In this document: one piece after another, positions 1 to 8,701 of the stretch
How positions within the stretch are numbered: position 1 is the first letter of the stretch
How the letters are laid out: every line of letters starts with the position of its first letter
The notes under the pieces: model-generated
The model's database searches: none
What the model was told of the DNA's origin: nothing
What the model saw: only the letters and a program-made list of their open reading frames with translations
Made by a program: the position numbers and the translations under genes
Source: CAXPZW01 sp049594615
Lineage (GTDB): Bacteria > Bacteroidota > Bacteroidia > Flavobacteriales_D > Sanyastnellaceae
Direction: 5' to 3'
Assembly (NCBI GenBank): GCA_049594615.1
Contig: JBMYJR010000004.1
Span: 37,326-101,325, forward strand
Length of the DNA: 64,000 bases

Positions 1-2
1 TA

Positions 3-758
3 ACCCCGGTGAGTTTTGGTGTGGACGGCATGGCCGGTGGCCGCAACGCTCCTTCCTTGGGCAATGTGGGCTATGCACCTGTGTTAAATGCCGACGGAGG
101 CGTACCAAGCCTGGAATTGCAAGTCCTGGTCCCCTTGCACGACGAAAACGAATTGGACTTCAACGACCCCGAAGCCGTGGCCGCGCTTGGGCAAGATCCG
201 GTCTACACCCGCCTGAGCGAGGTGGCTTACGGCCGCGACTTCGATAACTTTGTCATCACGCGTGCTCTGGCCGCGTTTCAGCGCACGTTGATAAGCGGCA
301 ATTCAAAGTACGACCGGGTACAGCTGGGCCTGGACACCTTTTCCGAAGAGGAGCAAGCTGGGCTCGACCTGTTTAACAGCGAGGCTACGCAATGTGCCAG
401 TTGCCACAGCGGGGTATTCCAAACCGACTTTGACTACGCCAACGTGGGCTTGTATGCCGACTACCCAGACCTGGGCCGTCAACTGGTCACCACCAATTCG
501 GAAGACGGCGGTAAGTTCAAGACGCCTTCGCTGCGCAACGTGGCACTCACCGCACCCTACATGCACGACGGTTCGCTCGCCACCTTGGGGGAAGTCATCG
601 CCCATTTCAATGCGGGCGGAGTGGGCCACCCAAACCAAGATCCGCGCATCCAACCCCTCGGCCTGGATGCCGCCCAACAAGGCCAGCTCCTGGCCTTCCT
701 TCACACACTGTCCGACTCGACCTTCTTGGCCAACCCGGCCTACCAACCGCTGGACTGA
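3..758 (+). CDS. Cytochrome-c peroxidase, C-terminal part (5' truncated by window edge)
   Basis: The reading frame is open from the window edge, so the N-terminus and the first heme site are missing. The visible 251 residues carry one heme-binding CASCH near residue 131 and the family-typical stretch KTPSLRNVALTAPYMHDGS, where the Met would be the distal ligand of the C-terminal heme. This matches the MauG/bacterial di-heme cytochrome c peroxidase family, which reduces hydrogen peroxide with electrons from small cytochromes in the periplasm. The protein ends in an ordinary soluble tail (LANPAYQPLD) with no T9SS sorting domain, so it is probably periplasmic. A GTG at 9 is only the first start-like codon inside the window and is not the real start. 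Confidence 0.88.
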   Translation, partial: TPVSFGVDGMAGGRNAPSLGNVGYAPVLNADGGVPSLELQVLVPLHDENELDFNDPEAVAALGQDPVYTRLSEVAYGRDFDNFVITRALAAFQRTLISGNSKYDRVQLGLDTFSEEEQAGLDLFNSEATQCASCHSGVFQTDFDYANVGLYADYPDLGRQLVTTNSEDGGKFKTPSLRNVALTAPYMHDGSLATLGEVIAHFNAGGVGHPNQDPRIQPLGLDAAQQGQLLAFLHTLSDSTFLANPAYQPLD

Positions 759-777
759 CCTAAAAACGCAAGCACGA

Positions 778-815
778 AAAAACCCCCTCTGGATTCCAGA
801 GAGGGTTCGAATATT
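778..815. terminator. Bidirectional intrinsic terminator between peroxidase gene and rpmH
   Basis: Arms AACCCCCTCTGG and CCAGAGAGGGTT (about 780-791 and 795-806) form a 12-bp stem with one C-A mismatch and an ATT loop. An A-run precedes it, which reads as a T-run on the reverse strand, and ATATTTTT follows on the forward strand. It can end both convergent transcripts. Confidence 0.75.
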
Positions 816-833
816 TTTAAGCGCAACGCGAGG

Positions 834-1001
834 CTAGCGTACGTAGCCTTTGTGACGACGCTCGTCGCTTACCGACAGTTTCTTGCGGCCTTTGCGGCGA
901 CGAGAAGACAATACACGGCGACCGTTTTTGGTCTCCATGCGTGAGCGGAATCCGTGCTTGTTGCGACGTTTGCGGTTCGAAGGTTGGAACGTGCGTTTCA
1001 T
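834..1001 (-). CDS. rpmH: 50S ribosomal protein L34
   Basis: The 55-codon frame starts MKRTFQPSNRKRRNKHGF and continues with the Arg/Lys-rich L34 body (GRRVLSSRRRKGRKKLSVS). L34 is a small basic structural protein of the large ribosomal subunit, and this is close to the usual Bacteroidota length of about 52 residues. The gene is easily missed because of its size. A consensus Bacteroidetes promoter lies directly upstream (-7 box at 1036-1043), and a strong terminator follows at 778-815. It therefore appears to be a single-gene transcript, divergent from the ABC exporter. Confidence 0.95.
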   Translation of the reverse strand: MKRTFQPSNRKRRNKHGFRSRMETKNGRRVLSSRRRKGRKKLSVSDERRHKGYVR

Positions 1002-1035
1002 GGTCTAAATCAATTGGTCCCATCTAAGGGGAGCG

Positions 1036-1065
1036 CAAAAATAGGACTTTCCTTAGGATTCACAA
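1036..1065 (-). promoter_or_regulatory. rpmH promoter (Bacteroidetes -33/-7 type)
   Basis: On the reverse strand TATTTTTG (1036-1043) matches the -7 consensus TAnnTTTG. A TTG (1063-1065) lies 19 nt further upstream, as expected for the -33 element. The start codon is about 34 nt downstream of the box. Confidence 0.75.
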
Positions 1066-1092
1066 GGGGCCGGCACGACTTTTTGTCGCGTC

Positions 1093-2967
1093 ATGTTCCG
1101 GTCAAAATTCGGAAACATTTGGAGAAGACCGCCTTGGAAGGGTCTACCTTTGGACCACCAATCCCCTCGCCACGTGGCTGAGCAAGAAGAAAAACCCAAA
1201 TTCAACCGGGACGCGTACCGCCGCGCCCGCCGCATTTTTGCCTACATGCGTCCCTACCGCGGACGCTACATCTTTGGCATGGTGCTGTTGTTCCTGACCA
1301 GCGTTGTGTTTCTGGTCTTTACCCTGCTGATCCGCTACTTGGTGGACTCCACCGGCATCCAAGAAAACGTGGAGGTTGAAGTGCCCTTTGGCTTGGAGCT
1401 GAATGACATTGGACTTGCTTTGCTTGGGCTGCTGGTCTTTCAAGCCGTCGTCTCCTACGCCAGGGTCTACCTCTTTATTTGGGTGACCGAACACACCTTG
1501 GCCGATGTGCGCAAGGCCGTGTTCCGCAATCTGATCAGTCTGCCCATGACCTTCTTTGCGGAAAATTCCAGCGGAGAGCTCAACAGCCGTATGGCCTCGG
1601 ACATCACCCAAATTCAAGACGCGTTCACCACCACCTTGAGTGAGATCATCCGTCAAGTGCTGATCATCATCGGGTCAATTGTGGTGCTGTTTGCCTTGTC
1701 GCCCAAACTCACCTTCACTTTGCTCGGCGTGGTGCCAGTTATGGCTGTTGCCGCAGTGGTCTTTGGACGCCGCATCCGCACCTTGTCACGCGGGGTGCAG
1801 GACCAAGTGGCCAAAAGCACCAACATCGTCAGCGAGGTTGTAACCGGCATCATCAACGTAAAGGCCTTCACCAACGAACACCTGGAGAACAAGCGTTTTG
1901 GCGCTGCGGTGGGTGAGATCCGCAAGTATGGAGTCAAGCTGGGCGTGTGGCGCGGCGTGTTTGCGGCGTTCATCATTGCGGCCATGTTCGGCGCGATCTC
2001 AGGCGTGTTCTGGTACGCCATGGCCATGGTGCAAGACGGCGAGCTGACCTACGGCGAATTCTTTGCCTCGGTGATGCTGGCCATGACCATTGGCTTCTCT
2101 ATTGGCGGCTTGGCCGAATTTGTGACCAGCCTGCTGAAGGCCATCGGTGCCACCGAGCGCGTCATGGACCTAGCCGAAGAACCCCGCGAAGAAGTCCAAC
2201 GCGACCGCGAACACAAAGTGGCGCGCTTCCTAAGCGGCGATTTGGTGGTGCAAGGCCTGAACTTTCGCTACCCCACCCGCCCTGATGTGCATGTGCTCAA
2301 GGACGTGAGTTTTGAAGTGCACCCCGGCCAGCAAGTGGCCATTGTGGGACCATCGGGCTCGGGAAAATCAACCATCACCGCGCTGATTCTGCAATTTTAC
2401 AAAGCCAGCTCCGGCAGCATTTTGTTTGACAACAAACCCGCTTCAGAATACGACTTGAGCGAACTGCGCGATCACATGGCCATCGTGCCCCAAGAGGTGC
2501 TGTTGTTTGGCGGCTCCATCCGCGACAACATCGCTTACGGCAAGCCCGACGCCACCAACGAAGAGATCGAAGCGGCAGCCTTACAAGCCAATGCTCATGA
2601 CTTCATCCTCGGGTTTCCCGAAGGCTACGACACCTTGGTGGGCGAGCGCGGGGTACAACTCTCCGGAGGGCAACGCCAGCGCATTGCCATCGCCCGAGCA
2701 GTCTTGAAAAACCCGACCATCCTGATTTTGGACGAGGCCACCAGTTCGCTCGATTCTGAAAGCGAGCGTTTGGTGCAAGACGCCTTGGACAAACTCATGG
2801 AAGGCCGCACAAGCATCGTGATTGCCCACCGCCTGAGTACCATCCGAGGTGCCGATCAAATTCTGGTCTTGGAAAATGGGGTACTCAAGGAACGCGGCAC
2901 TCATGACGAATTGGTGGCCTTGGACGCGGGCATCTACAAGCACCTCTGTCAATTGCAGTTCACCTAA
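1093..2967 (+). CDS. ABC transporter, fused permease/ATPase (MsbA-like exporter)
   Basis: A half-transporter of up to 624 residues. An N-terminal six-helix transmembrane domain (roughly residues 50-360) is followed by a nucleotide-binding domain with Walker A GPSGSGKS near 419, signature LSGGQRQR near 523, Walker B ILILDEA near 543 and the switch His in IAHRL near 578. Such proteins dimerise in the inner membrane and export lipids, lipid-linked sugars, peptides or drugs; MsbA/LPS flipping is the best-known case, but the substrate here cannot be read from sequence. The ATG at 1093 adds about 27 residues of unusual composition. An in-frame GTG at 1174 (MAEQEEKPKFN...) gives a more typical N-terminus, so the start is uncertain. 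Confidence 0.93.
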   Translation: MFRSKFGNIWRRPPWKGLPLDHQSPRHVAEQEEKPKFNRDAYRRARRIFAYMRPYRGRYIFGMVLLFLTSVVFLVFTLLIRYLVDSTGIQENVEVEVPFGLELNDIGLALLGLLVFQAVVSYARVYLFIWVTEHTLADVRKAVFRNLISLPMTFFAENSSGELNSRMASDITQIQDAFTTTLSEIIRQVLIIIGSIVVLFALSPKLTFTLLGVVPVMAVAAVVFGRRIRTLSRGVQDQVAKSTNIVSEVVTGIINVKAFTNEHLENKRFGAAVGEIRKYGVKLGVWRGVFAAFIIAAMFGAISGVFWYAMAMVQDGELTYGEFFASVMLAMTIGFSIGGLAEFVTSLLKAIGATERVMDLAEEPREEVQRDREHKVARFLSGDLVVQGLNFRYPTRPDVHVLKDVSFEVHPGQQVAIVGPSGSGKSTITALILQFYKASSGSILFDNKPASEYDLSELRDHMAIVPQEVLLFGGSIRDNIAYGKPDATNEEIEAAALQANAHDFILGFPEGYDTLVGERGVQLSGGQRQRIAIARAVLKNPTILILDEATSSLDSESERLVQDALDKLMEGRTSIVIAHRLSTIRGADQILVLENGVLKERGTHDELVALDAGIYKHLCQLQFT

Positions 2968-2996
2968 GCGGCATTTTTTCCGCGTTTGATTTCGGC

Positions 2997-3004
2997 TACC
3001 TTTG
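2997..3004 (+). promoter_or_regulatory. gmd promoter -7 box abutting the start codon
   Basis: TACCTTTG matches TAnnTTTG and ends 5 nt before the ATG at 3010, so the transcript would begin at or next to the start codon. This also favours the start at 3010 over an in-frame upstream one. Confidence 0.65.
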
Positions 3005-3009
3005 CCTCC

Positions 3010-4101
3010 ATGAGCGCAAAGAAAGCACTGATCACAGGCGTTACCGGACAAGACGGAGCCTACCTGGCAGAATTGCTCCTGAAGAAAGGGTATGAAGTAC
3101 ACGGTCTAAAACGTCGCACCTCGATGTTCAATACCGACCGTGTGGACCACCTTTACAAAGACCAGCACGAAAACGACGTAAAGTTCAAGCTCCATTACGG
3201 CGATTTGACCGACAGCACCAACCTGATCCGTCTGGTGCAGGAAATCGAGCCGGATGAGATCTACAACCTCGCAGCCCAAAGCCACGTACAGGTCTCGTTT
3301 GACACCCCCGAATACACCGCCAACGCCGATGCGATTGGCACCCTGCGGTTGCTGGAGGCCATGCGCATTTGCGGCCTCGGCGATAAGACCCGCTTTTACC
3401 AAGCGTCTACCTCAGAGCTCTACGGCAAGGTGCAGGAGATTCCCCAAAAGGAAACCACGCCCTTCTATCCGCGCAGCCCCTACGGGGTAGCCAAACTCTA
3501 CGCGTTCTGGATCACCAAGAATTACCGTGAAGCCTATGGCTACTACGCCTGCAACGGCATCCTGTTCAACCACGAAAGCCCCATTCGTGGGGAAACCTTC
3601 GTGACCCGTAAAATCACCCGTGCCGCCGCCAAAATCTCCCTCGGCTTGGAGAAGAAGCTGTACTTGGGCAACCTCGACGCGCAGCGCGATTGGGGCCACG
3701 CCAAGGATTACGTCGAAGGCATGTGGCGCATGCTCCAAGCAGACGTAGCCGAAGACTACGTGCTGGCCACCGGAGTGATGCACTCGGTGCGTGATTTCTG
3801 TGATTTGGCCTTCGGCGAACTCGGCATCCAACTCGAATGGAAAGGCGAGGGCGTAGACGAAAAAGGCTACCGAACGGACAACGGCGAATGTGTGATTGAA
3901 GTAGATCCACGTTACTTCCGTCCTGCGGAGGTAGAACTGCTCATCGGCGATCCCACCAAAGCCAAGGAAGAACTCGGCTGGGCACCCACCCACGACCTCA
4001 AGGCACTTGTGGCCGACATGGTTCAATCAGACCTGGCGCTGTTCAAGCGCGACCAGTACCTGATGGAGGGCGGTCACAACGTCATGAATTACTTCGAGTA
4101 A
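3010..4101 (+). CDS. gmd: GDP-mannose 4,6-dehydratase
   Basis: A 363-residue short-chain dehydrogenase of the extended type that converts GDP-D-mannose to GDP-4-keto-6-deoxy-D-mannose, the branch point to GDP-fucose, GDP-rhamnose and related sugars. It shows the NADP-binding glycine motif TGVTGQDGAYL at residues 8-18, the family's LKRR segment, STSELYGK, and the catalytic Tyr158-x3-Lys162 in SPYGVAKLY. FNHESPIRGETFVTRKI is a Gmd hallmark. The gene lies 42 nt after the ABC exporter but has its own promoter box. No GDP-fucose synthase or rhamnose reductase lies next to it, so the final sugar is unknown. Inference: the product feeds the surface polysaccharide enzymes elsewhere in the window. Confidence 0.96.
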   Translation: MSAKKALITGVTGQDGAYLAELLLKKGYEVHGLKRRTSMFNTDRVDHLYKDQHENDVKFKLHYGDLTDSTNLIRLVQEIEPDEIYNLAAQSHVQVSFDTPEYTANADAIGTLRLLEAMRICGLGDKTRFYQASTSELYGKVQEIPQKETTPFYPRSPYGVAKLYAFWITKNYREAYGYYACNGILFNHESPIRGETFVTRKITRAAAKISLGLEKKLYLGNLDAQRDWGHAKDYVEGMWRMLQADVAEDYVLATGVMHSVRDFCDLAFGELGIQLEWKGEGVDEKGYRTDNGECVIEVDPRYFRPAEVELLIGDPTKAKEELGWAPTHDLKALVADMVQSDLALFKRDQYLMEGGHNVMNYFE

Positions 4102-4104
4102 GGG

Positions 4105-7100
4105 TCATTCCCCGGGCCGGGCTACCCGTACATTCACCGCTTTCCACACCTCATCAAACCGGCGCACCACGAGGGTGTACTGCCCGCTTTGTATTCCCTG
4201 CAAATCCAGGGTCAACTGACGGTGTCCTGCATTGAGCGCGCCGTCCCACTCACGCACCTCTCGGCCAGCGCCGTCGATCAAGAGCGCACTGAATTCAGAG
4301 ACGTCGGTGTCGAGCACGACGTCCAGGTGGAGCACATCACTAGCCGGGTTGGGATAGGGCAAACTCAGCAGATCGGTCTGGCCGTCTGCGGCATTGCAGG
4401 TGCGGTTGTCCGCCAAGTTGGTTTCCACCAGTTGGGCGGTCTGCACCAAGTACACCGTGGCGCACACCATGCCGGCGTAATCGCCCGGAAGCAATTGCGC
4501 CAAACGCACTACCTCTGCTTCTCCCGCAGGAATGTTTACCGCGACTTCTTCCTCCAATCCCGCATCGCTATCGGTACCCAACTGCACGCGGATGCGGTAC
4601 ACCGGATGCGAAGATGCGTTGGCCACTTGCACGTCCACCACTTGCTGGCCCACGCCGTTGGGCGTGGCTAACACAGCATCGGCTACCAGGTTGGTGACGA
4701 TGGAGTCGGGGGTCAGGGTCAATTCCGCACTGCCAATGCACCCGGTCTCTGCCTCGATTTGGTGCCACACATCCACGGCACCCAAATTTTCAAACGTCCA
4801 GGTAGGCTGCAAAGTGAAGAGGGGGTCGTTGCCGTCGATGGTCCACTGGTGGATGCCTTCGGTTTCAACCGGCGCCAACCTATAGGTGTTCGGGGCCTCA
4901 ATGGCCTCCATTACAAAAGTGGGATCCGGGCCTTCGGTGACCTCCAAGGTGCTCGTAACCGAGGTGGCGCACCCGTTGTAGCCCACGGTTTGCGTGAGCG
5001 TATAGGTGCCCCCAGCTGGAAACTCAACGGTGTATGTGGACCCCCCGGACCATCCGCCATTGGCACCAGGAATGGACCACCCGTAAGAGGTGGATCCGCT
5101 GCCAAGCGGCGTGGTATTGGTGAAGACCACATCGGTGCCACTGCACAACTGCTGGGAGGTGTAGCTCACCTCTTCAGGGTAGGGCGACACGACCAAGCTG
5201 TCGTTGGTGGTGGACACGCAGCCGTTTTCTGTGGCTGCAGAAAAGACCACTTCGTAACTGTCTGCTTGAATGTAAAAGTGCGTGGGACCCTCTTGGCTGG
5301 AAAAGGTACCGTCGCCAAAATCCCAGTTGTAAGTCAGGTCGCCCTCGCATCCTTGACAGTTCACGTTGCCATTGAACTCGAGCAGTGCGCCTTCACAGCG
5401 AGGGTTGGGCACGACGAAATTGAGCTCAGGCGCGGGCAACACGTCCACCAACGTATCCAACGTGGTGCTGCAACCGAAAGTGCTGTATACCTGCAAGGAG
5501 ATATTGGCAGGGCCGGCCTCGCCCAAGCTGCCCAAGTAAATGTCTTGTTGAAGTAAAGTGCCTGCGACATCCCAATAGATAGGTCCGACTTCGCCGCCGG
5601 GCACCACTACCAAGGGCTGAAGCGCAAAATCCACACCGCGACAGACTTGGGGCAAGCCCAAATCAATCACAGGATTGGCCCGCACGTTGACCGTGGAATC
5701 CATGCTAGCTGTGCACCCCGCTTCGGTGGTCACCGTCAGCCCAAAGGCCACATCGCCAAAGAGGTCCACCGGCACTTCAAAGCTGGCTTCGGTGGATACC
5801 TGCTCGCCATTGACCGTCCACACCCAAGCTGCCATGGGGCTGTCGCCGGTGCTTTGGTCGGTGAAGGTCACCGGGTCGCCTTGGCAACCGGCATCGGTGG
5901 CGGCCATCGGGGTAGGTGCAACGCCAAGGATATCGACATAGGTGGAGTCTTGAAGCAGGCAGTCGTTGGGGTTGATGACCTCCAGGACATGCCATGTGCT
6001 GGAGAAGACGGGGAGGGCGGGTGGGCCCGCCTCACCGTCCCAAGTGGCGTCCAAAGCCGTGAAGTCCAGCACGTCTGAGGTCAGCGTGTTGCCCGCGCAC
6101 AGGACGGTGGTGTCCGGCAGCGCATCCAGCAGCCCAAAGTCGTCCACGTCCACAAAGGTGGAACGGGTGACACTGCAGCCCAGTACATCGGTTGCCGTAT
6201 AACCATAAGTGCCCGTGTCATCGGCCAATTGAGAAGTCTCAGGAGCACCGTCCAGCCAGGCCACGGTGTAGGTGTCGGTGTCCAATCCCGACTCCAATAG
6301 CAGGGTTTCACCGCTGCAAATGATGGGGGATTCAGGCAAGGGAACACCCGGGTAGGTCACGTTGATGGTCTGCCCTGAAGTGCGGCCAAAGTCGTCGATT
6401 ACTGTCAGGGAAAGCGCTTCGCTGTCGGTGGTGGTGTAGCACTGGTTGCCGGGTTGACCGTTCCAGAGGTATTCGGCAAAGCCGTCGGGCGCGCAAATGG
6501 TGGAATCGCAAAAGCTGAAGGTGATCACATCCTCCAGCGGGGTGAACGCCGGCATGTAACGGTCGGCCAGGTAGTTCTCCACTTGGGCCACTTCCTCTTC
6601 GGACAGCACCCAGTCGTAGATGATGAGTTCGAACCAATCCCCGCCCCACACGCGCACGAACAGGTTGCGGTCTACGCTCAGCTGGTTGGCCCGCAGGGGC
6701 TCCTCACTCCGCAGTGACAACAAGGAGGGGGCGTGCGGATAGGTGGTGGCCGTGCCGTCGATTTCGGTAAAGTTCAAGCGGGTGATGCCTTCCAAGATGC
6801 CCGGATGGGCAAACTCGGGGTGCCAAATCACGTCGTCGGGCCCACGGTGAAAATCAAAGACGGTGCTGTGCCCCAAGACCGGGCGGAAATTGCCAGTAAC
6901 GTCCTCCATTTCGGCACACACCACAAACACGGTGTGGATGTTGTCTTGGTCAGGGAAGTACATGAAGTCGTTGCCGCCACTGAAACGGATGGAGGGGTAT
7001 CCGGCCAGGACATCCTCAAAAATGTTCGGAGCCAAACTTGCGGGGGTCTGGGTGGCGCCTTCCCCACCCACGGCGTTGCCCCACGCGTTGACCTTGCCCA

Positions 7101-7230
7101 CGTCTGAGACGGTTACCAAGGTATCAGAACGCAGCCAAAGGGCCAGTCCTTCCAAGTGATCGGGGCGAAATTGGGACCGTCCTGCCAAGGCAAACAGACA
7201 ACACAGGCTCATCAAAAGTGCTGCACGCAT
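4105..7230 (-). CDS. Secreted lectin-like/PKD-domain protein with T9SS type A sorting domain
   Basis: 1041 residues. A signal peptide (about 1-19, ending GRSQ) is followed by a LamG/concanavalin-like region (about 20-230, with DWFELIIYDWVLSEEE typical of these domains). A long series of Ig/PKD-like segments rich in Cys, Thr and Val follows; YNWDFGDGTFSS is a classic PKD motif. A C-terminal T9SS domain starts at LPYPNPASDVLHLDV and ends VWKAVNVRVARPGE. It is predicted to be exported and anchored on the cell surface, possibly as a carbohydrate-binding adhesin; that role is inference. A TAATTTG box (7236-7242, reverse strand) sits 5 nt before the start codon. The 3' end is only 3 nt from the convergent gmd stop. 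Confidence 0.85.
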   Translation of the reverse strand: MRAALLMSLCCLFALAGRSQFRPDHLEGLALWLRSDTLVTVSDVGKVNAWGNAVGGEGATQTPASLAPNIFEDVLAGYPSIRFSGGNDFMYFPDQDNIHTVFVVCAEMEDVTGNFRPVLGHSTVFDFHRGPDDVIWHPEFAHPGILEGITRLNFTEIDGTATTYPHAPSLLSLRSEEPLRANQLSVDRNLFVRVWGGDWFELIIYDWVLSEEEVAQVENYLADRYMPAFTPLEDVITFSFCDSTICAPDGFAEYLWNGQPGNQCYTTTDSEALSLTVIDDFGRTSGQTINVTYPGVPLPESPIICSGETLLLESGLDTDTYTVAWLDGAPETSQLADDTGTYGYTATDVLGCSVTRSTFVDVDDFGLLDALPDTTVLCAGNTLTSDVLDFTALDATWDGEAGPPALPVFSSTWHVLEVINPNDCLLQDSTYVDILGVAPTPMAATDAGCQGDPVTFTDQSTGDSPMAAWVWTVNGEQVSTEASFEVPVDLFGDVAFGLTVTTEAGCTASMDSTVNVRANPVIDLGLPQVCRGVDFALQPLVVVPGGEVGPIYWDVAGTLLQQDIYLGSLGEAGPANISLQVYSTFGCSTTLDTLVDVLPAPELNFVVPNPRCEGALLEFNGNVNCQGCEGDLTYNWDFGDGTFSSQEGPTHFYIQADSYEVVFSAATENGCVSTTNDSLVVSPYPEEVSYTSQQLCSGTDVVFTNTTPLGSGSTSYGWSIPGANGGWSGGSTYTVEFPAGGTYTLTQTVGYNGCATSVTSTLEVTEGPDPTFVMEAIEAPNTYRLAPVETEGIHQWTIDGNDPLFTLQPTWTFENLGAVDVWHQIEAETGCIGSAELTLTPDSIVTNLVADAVLATPNGVGQQVVDVQVANASSHPVYRIRVQLGTDSDAGLEEEVAVNIPAGEAEVVRLAQLLPGDYAGMVCATVYLVQTAQLVETNLADNRTCNAADGQTDLLSLPYPNPASDVLHLDVVLDTDVSEFSALLIDGAGREVREWDGALNAGHRQLTLDLQGIQSGQYTLVVRRFDEVWKAVNVRVARPGE

Positions 7231-7325
7231 GGAGTCAAATTACCGCAAAATCGCGCGCAAGGCCAACCCGCGACGTATGTCCCCGGCCGACTTTTGCACC
7301 TTTGTCTGAATCCTGATTCCTCGGA

Positions 7326-8687
7326 ATGCTCAAAAATCTCCGTCAAATCGTCCGCACCCCGGGCAGTTTCGCACAGAACGTGGCCTTCATGTTTACTGCC
7401 TCTGCCGGCGGCATGGCCATCCAGTTTCTGTTCATGCCGCTGCTGAGTCGCATCTACGACCCCGAGGCGTATGGGTTGTTTGGTGTGTTCAACGCGGTGC
7501 TTGTGGTGTTGGGCACAGCGGCCACCTTGGGGTACAACCAGGCATTTGTCTTGCCTAAAACCGAGTCGGCGTTCCGTGGATTGATGAGCATCACCCTGCG
7601 CATCGGGCTGCTGTTCAGTGTGGTGGTGACTGCCGTGACCTACTTCAGCATCGACTGGCTCGTCAGCCATGACTCCACCTCAACCTTAGGCCTCTGGTGG
7701 CTGCTGTTGGGCCCACTGCTGCTGCTGTTTGTGGTAGATCGTGTGATGATGGATTGGTCCATCCGCGACAAGGCCTTCAAACGCCAAAGCTTGTGGAGCG
7801 TGCCCACCATGCTGGTGAGCAAAGGGTTCAATGTCGGATACGGCATGGGCATCTCCCCCACCGCCGACGGCCACATCTTAACCACGGCACTCACCTATGT
7901 GTTGCGCATTGGGGTGTACCTGCGTTGGGTGATCCCCAATGCACTTCAGCGGCTGCTCACCCGCTCCACCCGCGAATCCCGGCGCCAAGCGGCAACCGAG
8001 TACGCCGACTATCCACGCTTCACCTTGTGGGGCAACCTGCTGAATGTGGGCTCCAGCTACATTCCAGTGTTGCTCCTGCCCATCGTACTGGACCAAGTGG
8101 AAGTCGTCGGATTCTACACCTTCTCGCTGCTGCTGTTGGAAATTCCCATGCGCTTGATTGCCGGAGCCGTCACCCCCGTGTACATGAACAAGGCCGCCGA
8201 ATTGGTGAACCGACGCCCCGACGAACTCGGTCCGCTTACCTTCAAGTTGTTCCGCAACTTGCTTTGGCCTGTGGCCATCGGCATGGGCCTGTTGTATGCA
8301 CTGGGAGAACCGGTGTATGTGTTTGCATTTGGGGAACCTTGGCGCACCGCGGGACAAGCCGCAGAAGTGTTGGCCGTGTTCTACTTCTTCCGACTGGTGT
8401 CCTCACCGCTTTCTCCGGTCATCAACATCATCCGCAAGGAAAACGAAGTGTTCCGCTTCCAGGTGGGCTTGTTCATTGCACGTCTGTTGGCCTTGCTGCC
8501 CGGCCTGTTTTGGGAATTGACGTTTGTGGAACTCATGTGGCTGTACTCAGTAGTGAATGCTGTGACTTACGCCGCGTTGAACCAGCGCATCTTTGCCCTG
8601 ATCAAGCATCGGGTGTGGCGCGTGTTGTTGGAGTCATGTGTGGCAATCGGAGTATGTTTACTGCTGGCCCACTTGCTCAAGCCTTAA
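7326..8687 (+). CDS. Polysaccharide/lipopolysaccharide biosynthesis flippase (Wzx/MATE-like)
   Basis: 453 residues, almost entirely hydrophobic helices (about 12-14), starting SFAQNVAFMFTASAGGMAIQ, a typical N-terminus of the polysaccharide-transporter (PST/Wzx) family. SRIYDPEAYGLFGVFNAVLV is the family's characteristic first-loop motif. These proteins flip undecaprenyl-linked oligosaccharides across the inner membrane for assembly of O-antigen, capsule or exopolysaccharide. It is followed 14 nt later by a glycosyltransferase, supporting a surface-polysaccharide operon. A near-consensus box CACCTTTG at 7297-7304 lies 21 nt before the ATG. This is one of two flippases in the window (see 23406). 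Confidence 0.9.
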   Translation: MLKNLRQIVRTPGSFAQNVAFMFTASAGGMAIQFLFMPLLSRIYDPEAYGLFGVFNAVLVVLGTAATLGYNQAFVLPKTESAFRGLMSITLRIGLLFSVVVTAVTYFSIDWLVSHDSTSTLGLWWLLLGPLLLLFVVDRVMMDWSIRDKAFKRQSLWSVPTMLVSKGFNVGYGMGISPTADGHILTTALTYVLRIGVYLRWVIPNALQRLLTRSTRESRRQAATEYADYPRFTLWGNLLNVGSSYIPVLLLPIVLDQVEVVGFYTFSLLLLEIPMRLIAGAVTPVYMNKAAELVNRRPDELGPLTFKLFRNLLWPVAIGMGLLYALGEPVYVFAFGEPWRTAGQAAEVLAVFYFFRLVSSPLSPVINIIRKENEVFRFQVGLFIARLLALLPGLFWELTFVELMWLYSVVNAVTYAALNQRIFALIKHRVWRVLLESCVAIGVCLLLAHLLKP

Positions 8688-8701
8688 ACGGACCCGTTCC
8701 C

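Noticed and set aside
7697..8701. 5' extension of the 8702 glycosyltransferase overlapping the flippase gene
   Set aside because: The extension is the flippase gene read in another frame. The flippase frame is clearly the real one, and MKRLLLLSYHY at 8702 is a natural glycosyltransferase start.
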